Shown here: positions 1 to 9,313 of the stretch, piece by piece | Layout of the letters: each line of letters starts with the position of its first letter | Numbering within the stretch: the stretch's first letter is position 1 | NCBI GenBank assembly: GCA_011525845.1 | Contig: WYBP01000011.1 | Coordinates: 1-64,000, forward strand | Reading direction: 5' to 3' | Length of the DNA stretch: 64,000 bases | Source of the DNA: Gemmatimonadaceae bacterium | GTDB taxonomy: Bacteria > Gemmatimonadota > Gemmatimonadetes > Gemmatimonadales > Gemmatimonadaceae | Position numbers and translations under genes: made by a program | Notes under the pieces: model-generated | What the model saw: only the letters and a program-made list of their open reading frames with translations | Database searches by the model: none | What the model was told of the DNA's origin: nothing

Positions 1-116
1 CACACCAGCGACCGCGCGCGCGCCGCGCGCAGCTTGCCCGCGGCGTGGCGCCCGCCGCGCGCCGCGGGGGCCCGGCCCCCCCGCCCCGGCCCCGCCGTCG
101 TTCCCCGGTGCGACGC

Positions 117-641
117 CTACTTCTTCGCGATCGGCACCGTCCGGACCTTGGGTGCCTCGATCTCCATCTTCGGCACGCGCACGGTCAGGATTCCGTTAGC
201 GAACTCGGCCGTGACCTTGGCCTCGTTCACGTCGGCGGGGAACCGGAAGTTCCGCTCGAACTCGCCATAGGTGCGCTCCCACAGGTGGTACGTGCGCTCC
301 GGCAGCGACTCGGCGTCCTTCCCCTTCTTGTCCTTCGCCCCACCCTCCTTCCGCTCCTCGAGCTTGGAGCCGCGGAGCGTGAGCATCCCGTCGCTCATCG
401 CGACCTCCACGTCCTCCTGCGAGATGCCCGGGAGCTCGGCGGTGATCACGTACTCGGCCGCGGTCTCCGTCGCCTCCACGGCGGGGGTCCACACCAGGCG
501 CTCGATTCGGCGCTCATCGAGCAGCGGCATCGGCAGGTCGAAGCCGAAGGGCTCCTCGAAGAAGCGTTGCAGGCGATTCCGCATGCGGACCGCATCGCGG
601 GCGATCGTCGGGGTGGCGGGGTCCTGCCTGACGAGTGGCAT
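117..641 (-). CDS. Hsp20/alpha-crystallin family small heat-shock protein
   Basis: A 174-residue small heat-shock protein, an ATP-independent holdase of the cytosol. The alpha-crystallin domain covers about residues 50-165: it opens with an ELPGISQEDVEV-type strand, contains a charged lysine/glutamate-rich loop near residues 95-110, and ends in the family's ANGILTVRVPK motif. The tail has an I-E-A-P segment and VRTVPI rather than a clear I-x-I anchor. The ATG at 641 is chosen over upstream alternatives because AGGAGGAG precedes it at good spacing; sequence upstream of it has no domain similarity. It is divergent from the GMC dehydrogenase across about 220 bases, in which I saw no CIRCE element. 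Bases 1-116, downstream, are GC-rich with no gene. Confidence 0.93.
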   Translation of the reverse strand: MPLVRQDPATPTIARDAVRMRNRLQRFFEEPFGFDLPMPLLDERRIERLVWTPAVEATETAAEYVITAELPGISQEDVEVAMSDGMLTLRGSKLEERKEGGAKDKKGKDAESLPERTYHLWERTYGEFERNFRFPADVNEAKVTAEFANGILTVRVPKMEIEAPKVRTVPIAKK

Positions 642-858
642 ATGCTCCTCCTGTTGGTGGCACCTGCACGATGCGATGCCGCGCGCACGCGCGCAGTCGG
701 GGGAGCGACCAAGCGTTGTGGGCGGTTCCGTGCACGGCTTCTCCTGACGGAGTTCCCTGACGGGATTCCCCCACGTGCGAGGGCGAGGGTCGACGCGACG
801 CGCCGCACGCTGCACCTTTGGGACGTCGGATCACGCTCCACTCCCACGAGATCGCCTG

Positions 859-2565
859 ATGCCTGACGCGACCCCACGCAGACAACCCGCCGTCACCTAC
901 GACGTCGCCATCGTCGGCTCCGGCGCCGGCGGCGGCATGACGGCCCACGCCCTCACCAGGGCCGGCGCCAGCGTCGTGATGCTCGAGGCCGGGGAGATGT
1001 GGGACAACACGAAGGACTCGGCGATGTTCAAGATGCCCTACGACTCGCCGCGCCGCGGGGCCTCCACGCCGGAGCGCCCGTTCGGCGAGTGGGACGCCTG
1101 CATCGGCGGATGGCAGGTGCCGGGCGAGCCCTACACCAAGGCCGAGGGGACCAAGTTCGACTGGTGGCGCGCGCGGATGCTCGGCGGGCGCACCAACCAC
1201 TGGGGACGCATCTCGCTCCGCTTCGGCCCTGACGACTTCCGCCGCAAGACGCTCGACGGGCTCGGCGACGACTGGCCGATCACCTATGACGACGTGAAGC
1301 CCTGGTACGACGAGGTGGACAAGCTCATCGGGATCTTCGGGAGCATCGAGAACCTCCCGAACGACCCGGACGGGATCTTCCACGACGCGCCGGCGCCGCG
1401 CTACTACGAGCACCTCGTCAAGCAGACCAGCGACCGGATGGGGGTCACCTGCATCCCCGCGCGCCTCTCGATCATCACCAAGCCGCACAACGGCCGCGCC
1501 CCCTGCCACTTCTGCGGGCAGTGCAACCGCGGGTGCATGACGAACTCGAACTTCTCGTCGCCGAACGTGCTGATCCTCCCGGCGCTGCGCACGGGGCGGC
1601 TCAAGCTCGTGACCAACGCGATGGCGCGCGAGGTGCTGACCGGCGCGGACGGCCGCGCGACGGGCGTCGCCTACATCGACAAGACCACCGGCGAGGACCG
1701 CGAGGTGCGCGCCAAGGTGGTGGTGCTCGCCGCCAGCGCCTGCGAATCCGCGCGGATCCTCCTCAACTCGAGGTCCTCGCGCCACCCGAACGGCATCGCG
1801 AACCAATCGGGCGTCGTCGGCAAGTACCTCACCGACACCACTGGCACCGACGTCGCGGGGTTCATCCCGCGGCTTGTGGACGTGCCGCGCCACAACGCGG
1901 ACGGCGTCGGCGGGGGCCACATCTTCATGCCCTGGTGGCTCGACAACAAGAAGCTCGACTTCCCGCGCGGCTACCACATCGAGGTCTGGGGTGGACTCGG
2001 CGCGCCCGGCTACGGCTTCATGGGCGGGATCCAGAACTATCCGGAGGGCGGCGGCTACGGCCCCGGCCTCAAGCAGCAGTACCGCAAGTACTGGGGCGCG
2101 ACGGTCGGCTTCTCCGGCCGCGGCGAGATGGTGCCCAACGCAAAGTCGTTCTGCGAGCTCGACCCCGAGGTTAAGGACCGCTGGGGGATCCCCGTGCTCC
2201 GCTTCCACTGGGAGTGGCGCGACCACGAGTACCAGCAGGTGAAGCACATGCAGGAGACCTTCCGCGCCCTCATCGCCGAGATGGGGGGCGAGGTCTGGAG
2301 CCCGATGCCGACGAAGGAACAGGGGTACGGGATCGCCAACGGCGGCGCGATCATCCACGAGCTCGGCTGCGTGCGGATGGGCACGAGCGAACGCGACTCC
2401 GCGCTCGACGGCAACTGCCGCGCTTGGGACTGCGACAACCTCTTCGTCACCGACGGCGGGCCCTTCGTCTCGCAGGCGGACAAGAATCCGACCTGGACGA
2501 TCATGGCGCTCGCCATGCGCACCAGCGCCTTCATCACCGAACAGCGCAAGGCGGGGGCACTCTGA
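859..2565 (+). CDS. GMC-family FAD oxidoreductase (glucoside/gluconate dehydrogenase-type large subunit)
   Basis: A 568-residue flavoprotein. The FAD-binding GSGAGGG loop lies near residues 19-25 with MLEAGE at the end of the next strand, a NHWGR motif near residue 113, and the C-terminal GMC segment NPTWTIMALAMRTS. A cysteine cluster CHFCGQCNRGC (near residue 217) matches the Fe-S type insert seen in FAD-dependent sugar dehydrogenase large subunits. There is no signal peptide of its own. The stop overlaps the start of a Tat-carrying subunit-3 protein, the arrangement in which the small subunit hitch-hikes the flavoprotein to the periplasm. I infer oxidation of a sugar or glycoside, possibly at C3 given the Gfo/Idh and DUF1080 genes downstream. 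No cytochrome subunit is adjacent, so the electron acceptor is unknown. Confidence 0.9.
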   Translation: MPDATPRRQPAVTYDVAIVGSGAGGGMTAHALTRAGASVVMLEAGEMWDNTKDSAMFKMPYDSPRRGASTPERPFGEWDACIGGWQVPGEPYTKAEGTKFDWWRARMLGGRTNHWGRISLRFGPDDFRRKTLDGLGDDWPITYDDVKPWYDEVDKLIGIFGSIENLPNDPDGIFHDAPAPRYYEHLVKQTSDRMGVTCIPARLSIITKPHNGRAPCHFCGQCNRGCMTNSNFSSPNVLILPALRTGRLKLVTNAMAREVLTGADGRATGVAYIDKTTGEDREVRAKVVVLAASACESARILLNSRSSRHPNGIANQSGVVGKYLTDTTGTDVAGFIPRLVDVPRHNADGVGGGHIFMPWWLDNKKLDFPRGYHIEVWGGLGAPGYGFMGGIQNYPEGGGYGPGLKQQYRKYWGATVGFSGRGEMVPNAKSFCELDPEVKDRWGIPVLRFHWEWRDHEYQQVKHMQETFRALIAEMGGEVWSPMPTKEQGYGIANGGAIIHELGCVRMGTSERDSALDGNCRAWDCDNLFVTDGGPFVSQADKNPTWTIMALAMRTSAFITEQRKAGAL

Positions 2566-3179
2566 TGACCGACATCTCCAGGCGCGAAGCGCTGCAGGGG
2601 CTGGCCGCGATCCCCGCTGGCCTCGCCCTCTCTCCCGAGATGCTCGAGCGGGCGCGCGCGCACGTCTCGGACGCGCTCGGCGACCAGGGCACGACGCCCG
2701 CGGCGCGTCAGGCCCAGCCGGCCGCGTACGTTCCCAAGCAGTTCACCCCCGACGAGTGGCGCCTCGTGCGGCTCCTCGTGGACTACGTGATCCCGCGCGA
2801 CGCTACCTCCGGCAGCGCCACCGACGCCGGCGTCCCCGAGTTCATGGACTTCATCCTCGGTGAGTACGCCAGCAACAGGACCTGGATGAAGGACGGCCTC
2901 GGCTGGATGAACGCCGAGTGCCGGCGGCGCTTCGGGAAGGGATTCGTGAGCTGCACCGATGGCCAGCGCCGCGAGCTGCTCGACGCGATCGCCTTCCCGC
3001 GGAAGGCCGCGCCGGAGGTGAAGGCGGGCGTCGAGTTCTTCAATAGGTTTCGCAACATGACGGCGAGCGGCTTCTACTCGAGCCGCATCGGCGTCGCCGA
3101 CCTCGGCTACATCGGCAACCGGCCCGTCGCCAAGTGGGAGGGCACGCCTCCCGAGGTGCTCAAGAAGCTCGGGCTCTGA
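2565..3179 (+). CDS. Gluconate 2-dehydrogenase subunit 3 family protein (Tat-exported partner)
   Basis: A 204-residue protein starting inside the stop codon of the GMC gene (TGATG overlap), so the two are translationally coupled. The N-terminus carries a twin-arginine motif, S-R-R-E-A-L, followed by a hydrophobic AAIPAGLALS stretch. The body contains the family's DEWRLVRLLVDYVIPRD and GVPEFMDFILGEY segments. In characterised FAD-dependent sugar dehydrogenases the equivalent small subunit supplies the Tat signal and helps maturation; that role is inferred here. It very probably acts in complex with the preceding gene product in the periplasm. Confidence 0.9.
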   Translation: MTDISRREALQGLAAIPAGLALSPEMLERARAHVSDALGDQGTTPAARQAQPAAYVPKQFTPDEWRLVRLLVDYVIPRDATSGSATDAGVPEFMDFILGEYASNRTWMKDGLGWMNAECRRRFGKGFVSCTDGQRRELLDAIAFPRKAAPEVKAGVEFFNRFRNMTASGFYSSRIGVADLGYIGNRPVAKWEGTPPEVLKKLGL

Positions 3180-3182
3180 CCG

Positions 3183-3197
3183 GGCGGGCGTCCCGCC
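3183..3197 (+). terminator. Short GC hairpin after the dehydrogenase pair
   Basis: A 6-bp perfect stem with a 3-base loop begins four bases after the subunit-3 stop codon and is followed by only two T residues. It is a plausible weak terminator. A perfect 12-bp palindrome, ATCCCCGGGGAT, sits further on at 3248-3259 and may be an operator of the next gene. Confidence 0.4.
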
Positions 3198-3320
3198 GTT
3201 GCGCCCCCTTCCCCTACACGGGGCCGGTGGTTTCCCTGACGGAGCCGATCCCCGGGGATTCGTAGGCTTCGTGGTGCTCGCGACCTCTCCGCGTGCGCGC
3301 CACCACGGACCGGAGCGAGG

Positions 3321-4775
3321 ATGACGGCGATCGGCTATCCACTCATCATCCAGGGCGGGATGGGCATCGCGGTCTCGAACTGGCGCCTCGCGCGCGCGGT
3401 CTCCACGGCCGGAGAACTGGGCGTCGTGTCCGGCACCGCACTCGACACCGTGCTGATCCGTCGCCTGCAGGACGGCGACGTGGGCGGTGCGGTGCGGCGC
3501 GCGCTCGAGCACCTCCCGCTCCCCGACGTGGCCGCCGAGCTCCTGCGCAAGTACTTCCGGCCGGAGGGGCGCGGGCCGGACGAACCGTATCGCCTGCTGC
3601 CGATGTACCGGCGCGCGGTCGGCTCGTTCCGCGAGCAGATCACGATCGCGGCGAACTTCGTCGAGGTCTTCCTCGCGAAGGAGGGACATGGCGGCCGGGT
3701 CGGCATCAACCTCCTGACGAAGGTGCAGATGCCGAACCTCGCCTCCCTCTACGGTGCGATGCTCGCGCGCGTGGATGTGGTGCTCATGGGTGCCGGGATC
3801 CCGCGGGAGATCCCCGGGGCGCTCGACGCGCTCTCGCGGCACGAGGAGGCGACGCTCCGCCTGGATGTGGAGGACCAGCCGGCCGGGGAACCGGTGACCC
3901 TGCGCTTCGCGCCCACCGAGCACCACGCGGGGTCGGAGCCGCTCCACCGCCCCGACTTCTACGCCATCGTCTCGGCACACTCACTCGCGACGACGCTCGC
4001 GCGCAAGGCGAATGGGCGGGTCGATGGGTTCGTCGTCGAAGGCGCGACGGCGGGCGGCCACAATGCACCGCCGCGCGGCGCGCTGCGGCTGAACGACCGG
4101 GGCGAGCCGATCTACGGCGAGCGCGACCTCGCGGACCTCGATGCGATCCGGGAGCTCGGGGTGCCGTTCTGGCTCGCCGGTGGATTCGGCTCTCCGGCCG
4201 CCCTCGCGGATGCGCGTCGACTCGGGGCCGCCGGCATCCAGGTGGGCACGGCCTTCGCCTACGCGGACGAGTCGGGCTTCGCTCCGGGGATCAAGCGCGG
4301 CGTGCTCAGGGACCTCGCCGCCGGACGGGTGGGGATCTTCACGGACCCGCGCGCCTCGCCGACCGGGTTCCCGTTCAAGATCGTGGAGGCACCCTCGTTG
4401 GGGTCGCACGCCGCGGAGCGCAGTCGACGGTGCGACCTCGGCTACCTCCGGTCGGCGGCGCGGCGGCCCGATGGACGCCTCGTGTATCGTTGCGCCGCGG
4501 CGCCGGAATCCGAGTTCCTCGCCGCGGGTGGCGAGCTCGAGGAAACGGTCGGCCGGAAGTGCCTCTGCAACGGGCTATTCTCCGCCGTGGGAATGGGCCA
4601 GGCGCTGGAGGACGGCGGCACGGAACCCGCGCTCGTGACGAGTGGCGACGGGATCAGGGAGATCGCCGCCGTCGCCCGCGGGCGGGAATCGTACGCCGCA
4701 CGGGACGTGCTGGAGTACCTCCTCGCCGGGTCGGGGGATCCGGTGCGCAGCGTTGAACCCGCCGGGGCGGCGTAG
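3321..4775 (+). CDS. Nitronate monooxygenase / PfaD-like FMN oxidoreductase
   Basis: A 484-residue TIM-barrel flavoprotein of the 2-nitropropane dioxygenase superfamily. Diagnostic segments are the N-terminal IIQGGMGIAVSNWRLARAVS, the phosphate-binding region with VEGATAGGHNAPPRG, and FWLAGGFGSPAALADAR with a following GIQVGTAFAYADESG. The length and the extra C-terminal region (residues 330-484, with a CxCNG cluster) resemble PfaD-type enoyl reductases more than the ~350-residue nitronate monooxygenases, but no polyketide or PUFA synthase gene is nearby. GGAGCGAGG precedes the ATG. Substrate not assignable. Confidence 0.82.
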   Translation: MTAIGYPLIIQGGMGIAVSNWRLARAVSTAGELGVVSGTALDTVLIRRLQDGDVGGAVRRALEHLPLPDVAAELLRKYFRPEGRGPDEPYRLLPMYRRAVGSFREQITIAANFVEVFLAKEGHGGRVGINLLTKVQMPNLASLYGAMLARVDVVLMGAGIPREIPGALDALSRHEEATLRLDVEDQPAGEPVTLRFAPTEHHAGSEPLHRPDFYAIVSAHSLATTLARKANGRVDGFVVEGATAGGHNAPPRGALRLNDRGEPIYGERDLADLDAIRELGVPFWLAGGFGSPAALADARRLGAAGIQVGTAFAYADESGFAPGIKRGVLRDLAAGRVGIFTDPRASPTGFPFKIVEAPSLGSHAAERSRRCDLGYLRSAARRPDGRLVYRCAAAPESEFLAAGGELEETVGRKCLCNGLFSAVGMGQALEDGGTEPALVTSGDGIREIAAVARGRESYAARDVLEYLLAGSGDPVRSVEPAGAA

Positions 4776-4878
4776 CGGACGTCACCGAGCGGGTGCTGGT
4801 CACGGGCGTCGCGCAGCGCTATCTCTCCCGGGCGCGACGAGTGGTCGCGCTCTGGCTTCCATCGCCCCCTGGGTTCCC

Positions 4879-6120
4879 ATGTCCTCACCACGCCTCGGCG
4901 TCGCCTTCATCGGTTCCGGCTTCAACACCCGCTTCCACCTCCAGGCCTGGCGCGGCGTCCGCGACGCGGACGTCGTCGGCATCTGGAGCCCCAACGCGAA
5001 GAACGCCGAGTCCGCCGCCAAGCTCGCCCGCGACATCGACGTGGGCGCCGCCAAGGCCTACAAGAGCATCACCGCGATGGTCGCCGACCCCGCCGTCGAT
5101 GCCATCTGGCTCTGCGGCCCGAACCAGGCGCGCATCGAGAACGTGGAGGAGATCGTCCACGCGATCCACAGCGGGAAGGGCACGCTCAAGGGCCTCGCCT
5201 GCGAGAAGCCGCTCGCGCGCAACGTCGCGGAGGCGCAGGACGTCGCGAAGCTCGTGCGGTCGGTGGGCCTCAAGACGGGCTACCTCGAGAACCAGCTCTT
5301 CGCCCCCCACGTCGAGGCGGGGAAGAAGCTGATCTGGGCGCGCGGCGCCGCGACCACGGGGCGTCCCTACCTCGCGCGCGCCGCCGAGGAGCATTCGGGC
5401 CCGCACATGCCCTGGTTCTGGCAGGGGAGCCTGCAGGGGGGCGGCGTGCTCAACGACATGATGTGCCACTCGGCACTCGTCGTGCGCCACCTCCTCACCG
5501 AACCCGGCAAGCCGTTGAGCACGGTCAAGCCCGTGCGCGTCACGGGCCACATCGCCTCGCTCAAGTGGACGCGCCCCGCCTACGCGAAGAAGCTCAAGGC
5601 GCAGATGGGCGCCGCCGTGGACTACACCAAGCGTGCGAGCGAGGACTTCGCGAGCCTGATGATCGAGTTCGAGACCGCCGACGGCCACAAGGTCATCGGC
5701 GAGGCGACGACGAGCTGGAGCTACGTCGGTGCGGGCCTCCGGCTCTCCGCCGAGCTGCTCGGCCCCGAGTACTCGATGAAGTGGAACTCCCTCGACTCCG
5801 GGCTGCAGCTCTTCTTCAGCCGAGAGGTCACCGGCAAGGCAGGGGAGGACCTCGTCGAGAAGCAGAACGCCGAGCAGGGGGTGATGCCCGTGGTGCCCGA
5901 GGAGTACCTCGCCTACGGCTACACGGGCGAGGACCGGCACTTCGTGCGCGCCTTCCTCGGGAAGGAGGAGCCGATGCTCACCTTCGACGACGGCCTCGAG
6001 GTGGTGAAGATGCTGATGACCGCCTACCAGTCGGCGGAGAGCGGCCGCACGCTCGCGTACCCGCCGCGGGGGATCGAGAAGTTCGTGCCGGCGGTGGCTA
6101 AGGGGACCTGGCGGCCCTGA
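4879..6120 (+). CDS. Gfo/Idh/MocA family oxidoreductase
   Basis: A 413-residue NAD(P)-dependent dehydrogenase. The Rossmann fold starts at residue 6 with VAFIGSGFNTRFH, and the cofactor-pocket motif appears as CEKPLARN. A GGGVLNDMMCHS segment matches the catalytic-domain motif. There is no signal peptide, so the enzyme is cytosolic, unlike its paralogue at 6748-8088. The ATG at 4879 puts the Rossmann strand at the usual position; the open frame upstream lacks similarity. It lies with DUF1080 and a sugar-type permease, so reduction or epimerisation of a keto-sugar is a reasonable inference. Its 3' end overlaps that of the convergent cutC by 23 bases. Confidence 0.88.
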   Translation: MSSPRLGVAFIGSGFNTRFHLQAWRGVRDADVVGIWSPNAKNAESAAKLARDIDVGAAKAYKSITAMVADPAVDAIWLCGPNQARIENVEEIVHAIHSGKGTLKGLACEKPLARNVAEAQDVAKLVRSVGLKTGYLENQLFAPHVEAGKKLIWARGAATTGRPYLARAAEEHSGPHMPWFWQGSLQGGGVLNDMMCHSALVVRHLLTEPGKPLSTVKPVRVTGHIASLKWTRPAYAKKLKAQMGAAVDYTKRASEDFASLMIEFETADGHKVIGEATTSWSYVGAGLRLSAELLGPEYSMKWNSLDSGLQLFFSREVTGKAGEDLVEKQNAEQGVMPVVPEEYLAYGYTGEDRHFVRAFLGKEEPMLTFDDGLEVVKMLMTAYQSAESGRTLAYPPRGIEKFVPAVAKGTWRP

Positions 6121-6760
6121 CGAGCGCCGCGAACGCCGCGGCGTCGGTGGCGCGCGCATGCACCTCGCGCACCCCGCTCGCCGCGACGATCGCCGCGACA
6201 TTCTCCGCGCGCACCGTGCCCCCGGCCAGGATCGTGATCCGTCCGGCCGCGCGCCGCACGTGACGCGCGAGCACCGCGGCCCCCTCCAGCGCCGTCGGCG
6301 CGTGTCCGGAGGTGAGCACCAGGTCCACGCCGAGCGCGAGGAGGGTGTCGAGCGCGGCATCGGCGTCGGGGGTGCGGTCGAAGGCGCGGTGGCAGGCCAC
6401 GCGCAGCGGCCGCGCGAGCGCGATGAGCGTGCGCATCCGCTCCGCGTCGAGCGTACCGTCGGCGCGGAGCATCCCGAAGACCACACCCGCCGCGCCGGCG
6501 CCCTTGGCGAGCTCCACACCGCGCCGCATCGCCGCGAACTCCGCGTCGTCGTACACGAACCCGCCCTCGCGCGGCCGCACCATCACGTGCACCGGCACCC
6601 GCGCGTGCGCGAGCACCGTGGCGAGGAGCGCCGCGGAGGGTGTGAGCCCGCCCAGGCCCGGCCCGCACAATTCCAATCGGCCCGCGCCGCTCTCCTCCGC
6701 GGCACGGGCCGACTCCACCGACTCGACGTACGCCTCGACCAGCAACGTCAGAGCGTCCAC
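6098..6760 (-). CDS. cutC: CutC family TIM-barrel protein
   Basis: A roughly 220-residue member of the CutC family: EAYVESVESARAAEESGAGRLELCG at the N-terminus, VHVMVRPREGGFVY in the middle, CHRAFDRTPD, and LTSGHAPTALEG then ITILAGGTVRAEN near the C-terminus. The family is named for copper homeostasis but its biochemical role is unsettled. The start is uncertain: GTG at 6760 or TTG at 6745, both overlapping the end of the upstream Gfo/Idh gene (stop at 6748), which implies co-transcription from the 10-kb side. A role in sugar metabolism is as plausible as one in copper handling in this setting. Confidence 0.85.
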   Translation of the reverse strand: MDALTLLVEAYVESVESARAAEESGAGRLELCGPGLGGLTPSAALLATVLAHARVPVHVMVRPREGGFVYDDAEFAAMRRGVELAKGAGAAGVVFGMLRADGTLDAERMRTLIALARPLRVACHRAFDRTPDADAALDTLLALGVDLVLTSGHAPTALEGAAVLARHVRRAAGRITILAGGTVRAENVAAIVAASGVREVHARATDAAAFAALVRAARSP

Positions 6761-8088
6761 CCCGCCCGGTAGGTCGGGTTCACCCACTCGCTCGGCGGCG
6801 TCACGTTCTTGATCACGCCCGTGTCGGGATCCATCTCGAGCGTGCGCCCCATCCGCACCGCGAGGCACCCGGTGACGATCATCTCCGTCATGGGGCCGGC
6901 GTATCCGGCGAAGTCGCTCCCCGGCTGCGTGCCGTTCTTGCACGCAGCGATCCACTCCTTGTAGACCCCTTCGGTGCGCGGGTACTTCTGCGGCACGGGG
7001 CTCGCCTTCACCTGTGCCGCGACGGCGGGGTCGAGGAGCCGCGGGTTCTCCGCGTAGGTACCCGCGATCAGCATCCCCTTGTCCCCCACCCAGAGCTGGC
7101 CGCCCGTGGTGTCGTGCGGCCACGCCTGGTCATCGGGCCACCCTTCGGGCATCGGCGGGAAGAGGCTGCCGTCACGCCAGGTGAGCGTCACCGCGGCGCG
7201 GTTCCCGATCGCCGGGAACTCGTACGTGATCCGCTCCGACGCGGGCGCGGTCTCGCTGAAGAGCGCCGTGCTCTCGGGGATGATGCGGCTCGGGTACTTG
7301 AGCCCGAGCCCCCAGTACGCCGCGTCCATGATGTGGCAGGCCATGTCTCCCATCGCGCCCGTGCCGAAGTCCCACCAGCCGCGCCAATTGAAGGGCGCGT
7401 AGCGCGGATGGTACGGACGCTCGGCCGCGGGGCCGATCCAGAGGTTCCAGTCCATCGTCGGCGGCACATTGTGCGCGTCGGTGGGGCGGTTGATCGCCTG
7501 CGGCCAGATGGGCCGGTTGGTCCAGCAGTCCACGCGCCGCACCGTGCCGATCAGCCCGGCCTCCACCCATTCCCGGATGAGCCGGATCCCTTCGGCCGCA
7601 TGCCCCTGGTTCCCCATCTGGGTCGCCTGCTTCGGGCGGCGGGCCGCCTCGGCCTTCAGCGCCCGCACCTCGCCGATGGTGCGCGCGAGCGGCTTCTGCG
7701 TGTAGACGTGCTTCCCCATCTTGAGCGCCATCATCGCCGCGGCCGCGTGCACGTGGTCGGGGGTGGAGACGGTCACCGCGTCGATGTTATTCCGCTCCTT
7801 CTCGAGCATCTCGCGGTAGTCCTTGTACCGGCGCGCCTTGGGCCACTCGCGGAAGGCCCGCTCCGCCGACTTCCAGTCCACGTCGGCGAAGGCGACGAGC
7901 TCCTCGTCGGAGACGCCCTTCACGTCGCTGTGGCCCATCCCGCCCACGCCGATGCAGGCGATGCGGAGCTTCTGCGAGGGCTGCGCGCGGTCCGCGAGGG
8001 CGTGGAGCGGGCGCGGCACGGCGGCGAGTGCCCCCGCGGCGGCGAGTCCGCCGACGAAGGTGCGACGATCGAGTTCCTTGCGGCCCAT
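6748..8088 (-). CDS. Tat-exported Gfo/Idh/MocA family oxidoreductase
   Basis: A 446-residue protein with an N-terminal Tat signal (D-R-R-T-F-V-G-G followed by an alanine-rich core, residues 8-30), then a Rossmann fold beginning IACIGVGGMGHSD. Further family marks are VSTPDHVHAAAA, the QKPLART cofactor loop and DMACHIMDAAYWGL. Periplasmic Gfo/Idh proteins of this layout are common in Planctomycetes, Bacteroidetes and Gemmatimonadota and keep a tightly bound cofactor. It is four bases downstream of the permease gene and belongs to the DUF1080-permease-Gfo/Idh-cutC operon. Confidence 0.9.
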   Translation of the reverse strand: MGRKELDRRTFVGGLAAAGALAAVPRPLHALADRAQPSQKLRIACIGVGGMGHSDVKGVSDEELVAFADVDWKSAERAFREWPKARRYKDYREMLEKERNNIDAVTVSTPDHVHAAAAMMALKMGKHVYTQKPLARTIGEVRALKAEAARRPKQATQMGNQGHAAEGIRLIREWVEAGLIGTVRRVDCWTNRPIWPQAINRPTDAHNVPPTMDWNLWIGPAAERPYHPRYAPFNWRGWWDFGTGAMGDMACHIMDAAYWGLGLKYPSRIIPESTALFSETAPASERITYEFPAIGNRAAVTLTWRDGSLFPPMPEGWPDDQAWPHDTTGGQLWVGDKGMLIAGTYAENPRLLDPAVAAQVKASPVPQKYPRTEGVYKEWIAACKNGTQPGSDFAGYAGPMTEMIVTGCLAVRMGRTLEMDPDTGVIKNVTPPSEWVNPTYRAGWTL

Positions 8089-8092
8089 GCGG

Positions 8093-9313
8093 TCAGCCTC
8101 GGGTGGCGGGGGTGGGGGTCCGGGGATCGGTGCGGAAGAGGAGCAGGAAGAGCACGAAGACGGCGAGCGCCATGTACGCCGGGATCGGCCAGATGCTCGA
8201 CCAGTCGTGCGAGGCCGTGCCCGTCGCGGCGTCCACGGTCGCATAGCGATTCACCACCGCACCCGAGACGAACGCGCCGATGAAGTAGCCGAGCCCATTG
8301 GTGACGAAGTTGATGAACCCCTGCGCGGCGGCGCGCACCGTCTCGCCCGCACGCTGGTCGGTGTAGATCTGGCCGCTCACGAAGAAGAAGTCGTAGCAGA
8401 TGCCGTGCAGGATGATGCCGGAGTAGATGAGCCACATCCCCGGCCCCGCGTCCCCCGCGCCGAAGGCGAAGTAGCGCGCCGCCCAGGCGAGCATCCCGAC
8501 GAGCATGATCTTCTTGATCCCGAAGCGGAGCAGGAAGACGGGGAGCATCACCATGAACACGATCTCGCTCATCTGCCCGAAGGTCTGGATGAACGCCGGC
8601 TCCGGCGCGCCGATCTCGTTCAGGAAGAGGTTCGTGAACGAGTAGTAGAACTGGAGCGGGATGCAGAGCAGGAACGACCCGATGGTGAAGACCAGGAAGT
8701 CGCGGTGCCGGAGGAGCTTGAGCGCGTCGAGCCCGAAGGCGTCACGCGCGCTGAAGGGCCGGCTCCCCCCCTTGGGAGGCGTGGCGGGGAGCACGAACGA
8801 GAAGAGCCCGAGCGCGATGCTCGCGCCGGCAGCGAGCTGCATCGGCAGCGCCTGCGCGTCGGCACGGAGCACCTTCCCCACCAGCACCCCCGCCACGATC
8901 CACCCGATGGTCCCCAGCACGCGGATGAGCGGGAACTCCTTCGCCGGGTCCTTGATGTGGTGGAAGGAGATCGAGTTGGAGAGCGAGAGCGTCGGCATGT
9001 AGCAGATCGCGTAGACGATCAGCAGCGGATAGAACGTGCCGAACGCCGACTGCTTGGACACCATCCAGAGCACCACGCCCCCGCTCAGGTGGAGCAGCGC
9101 CAGGAGCTTCTCGGTGTTGATGAACCGGTCCGCGATCATCCCGATGAAGAAGGGGGAGATGAGCGCCGCGATCGCGGTCGCACCGTACGCGAGCCCGATC
9201 TGCTGGTCCGTGAAGCGCAGCGTCTGGCCGAGGTAGGTGCCCATCGTGACGAACCAAGCCCCCCAGACGAAGTACTGGAGGAACATCATCACCGCGAGGC
9301 GGCCCTTGATCAT
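8093..9313 (-). CDS. MFS transporter, nucleoside:H+ symporter (NupG-like) family
   Basis: A 406-residue integral membrane protein with about twelve hydrophobic segments. The opening [20 protein letters not shown] and the FIGMIADRF loop typify the NupG-like branch of the major facilitator superfamily. In carbohydrate loci these carriers often import sugars or keto-sugars rather than nucleosides, so the substrate is left open. Its ATG overlaps the stop of the DUF1080 gene (ATGA), so the two are translationally coupled. Confidence 0.87.
   Translation of the reverse strand: MIKGRLAVMMFLQYFVWGAWFVTMGTYLGQTLRFTDQQIGLAYGATAIAALISPFFIGMIADRFINTEKLLALLHLSGGVVLWMVSKQSAFGTFYPLLIVYAICYMPTLSLSNSISFHHIKDPAKEFPLIRVLGTIGWIVAGVLVGKVLRADAQALPMQLAAGASIALGLFSFVLPATPPKGGSRPFSARDAFGLDALKLLRHRDFLVFTIGSFLLCIPLQFYYSFTNLFLNEIGAPEPAFIQTFGQMSEIVFMVMLPVFLLRFGIKKIMLVGMLAWAARYFAFGAGDAGPGMWLIYSGIILHGICYDFFFVSGQIYTDQRAGETVRAAAQGFINFVTNGLGYFIGAFVSGAVVNRYATVDAATGTASHDWSSIWPIPAYMALAVFVLFLLLFRTDPRTPTPATRG

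Noticed and set aside
1-116. Coding frames at the left edge
   Set aside because: Extremely GC-rich, frames read as shadows and no domain seen.
741-780. CTGACGG/TTCCCTGACGG repeats before the GMC gene, with a similar string at 3232
   Set aside because: Too short, and the spacing to a -10 differs between the two sites; not convincing as a shared operator.
4642-4878. N-terminal extension of the Gfo/Idh protein
   Set aside because: Extension is a shadow of the preceding gene end; the Rossmann strand starts at the ATG at 4879.
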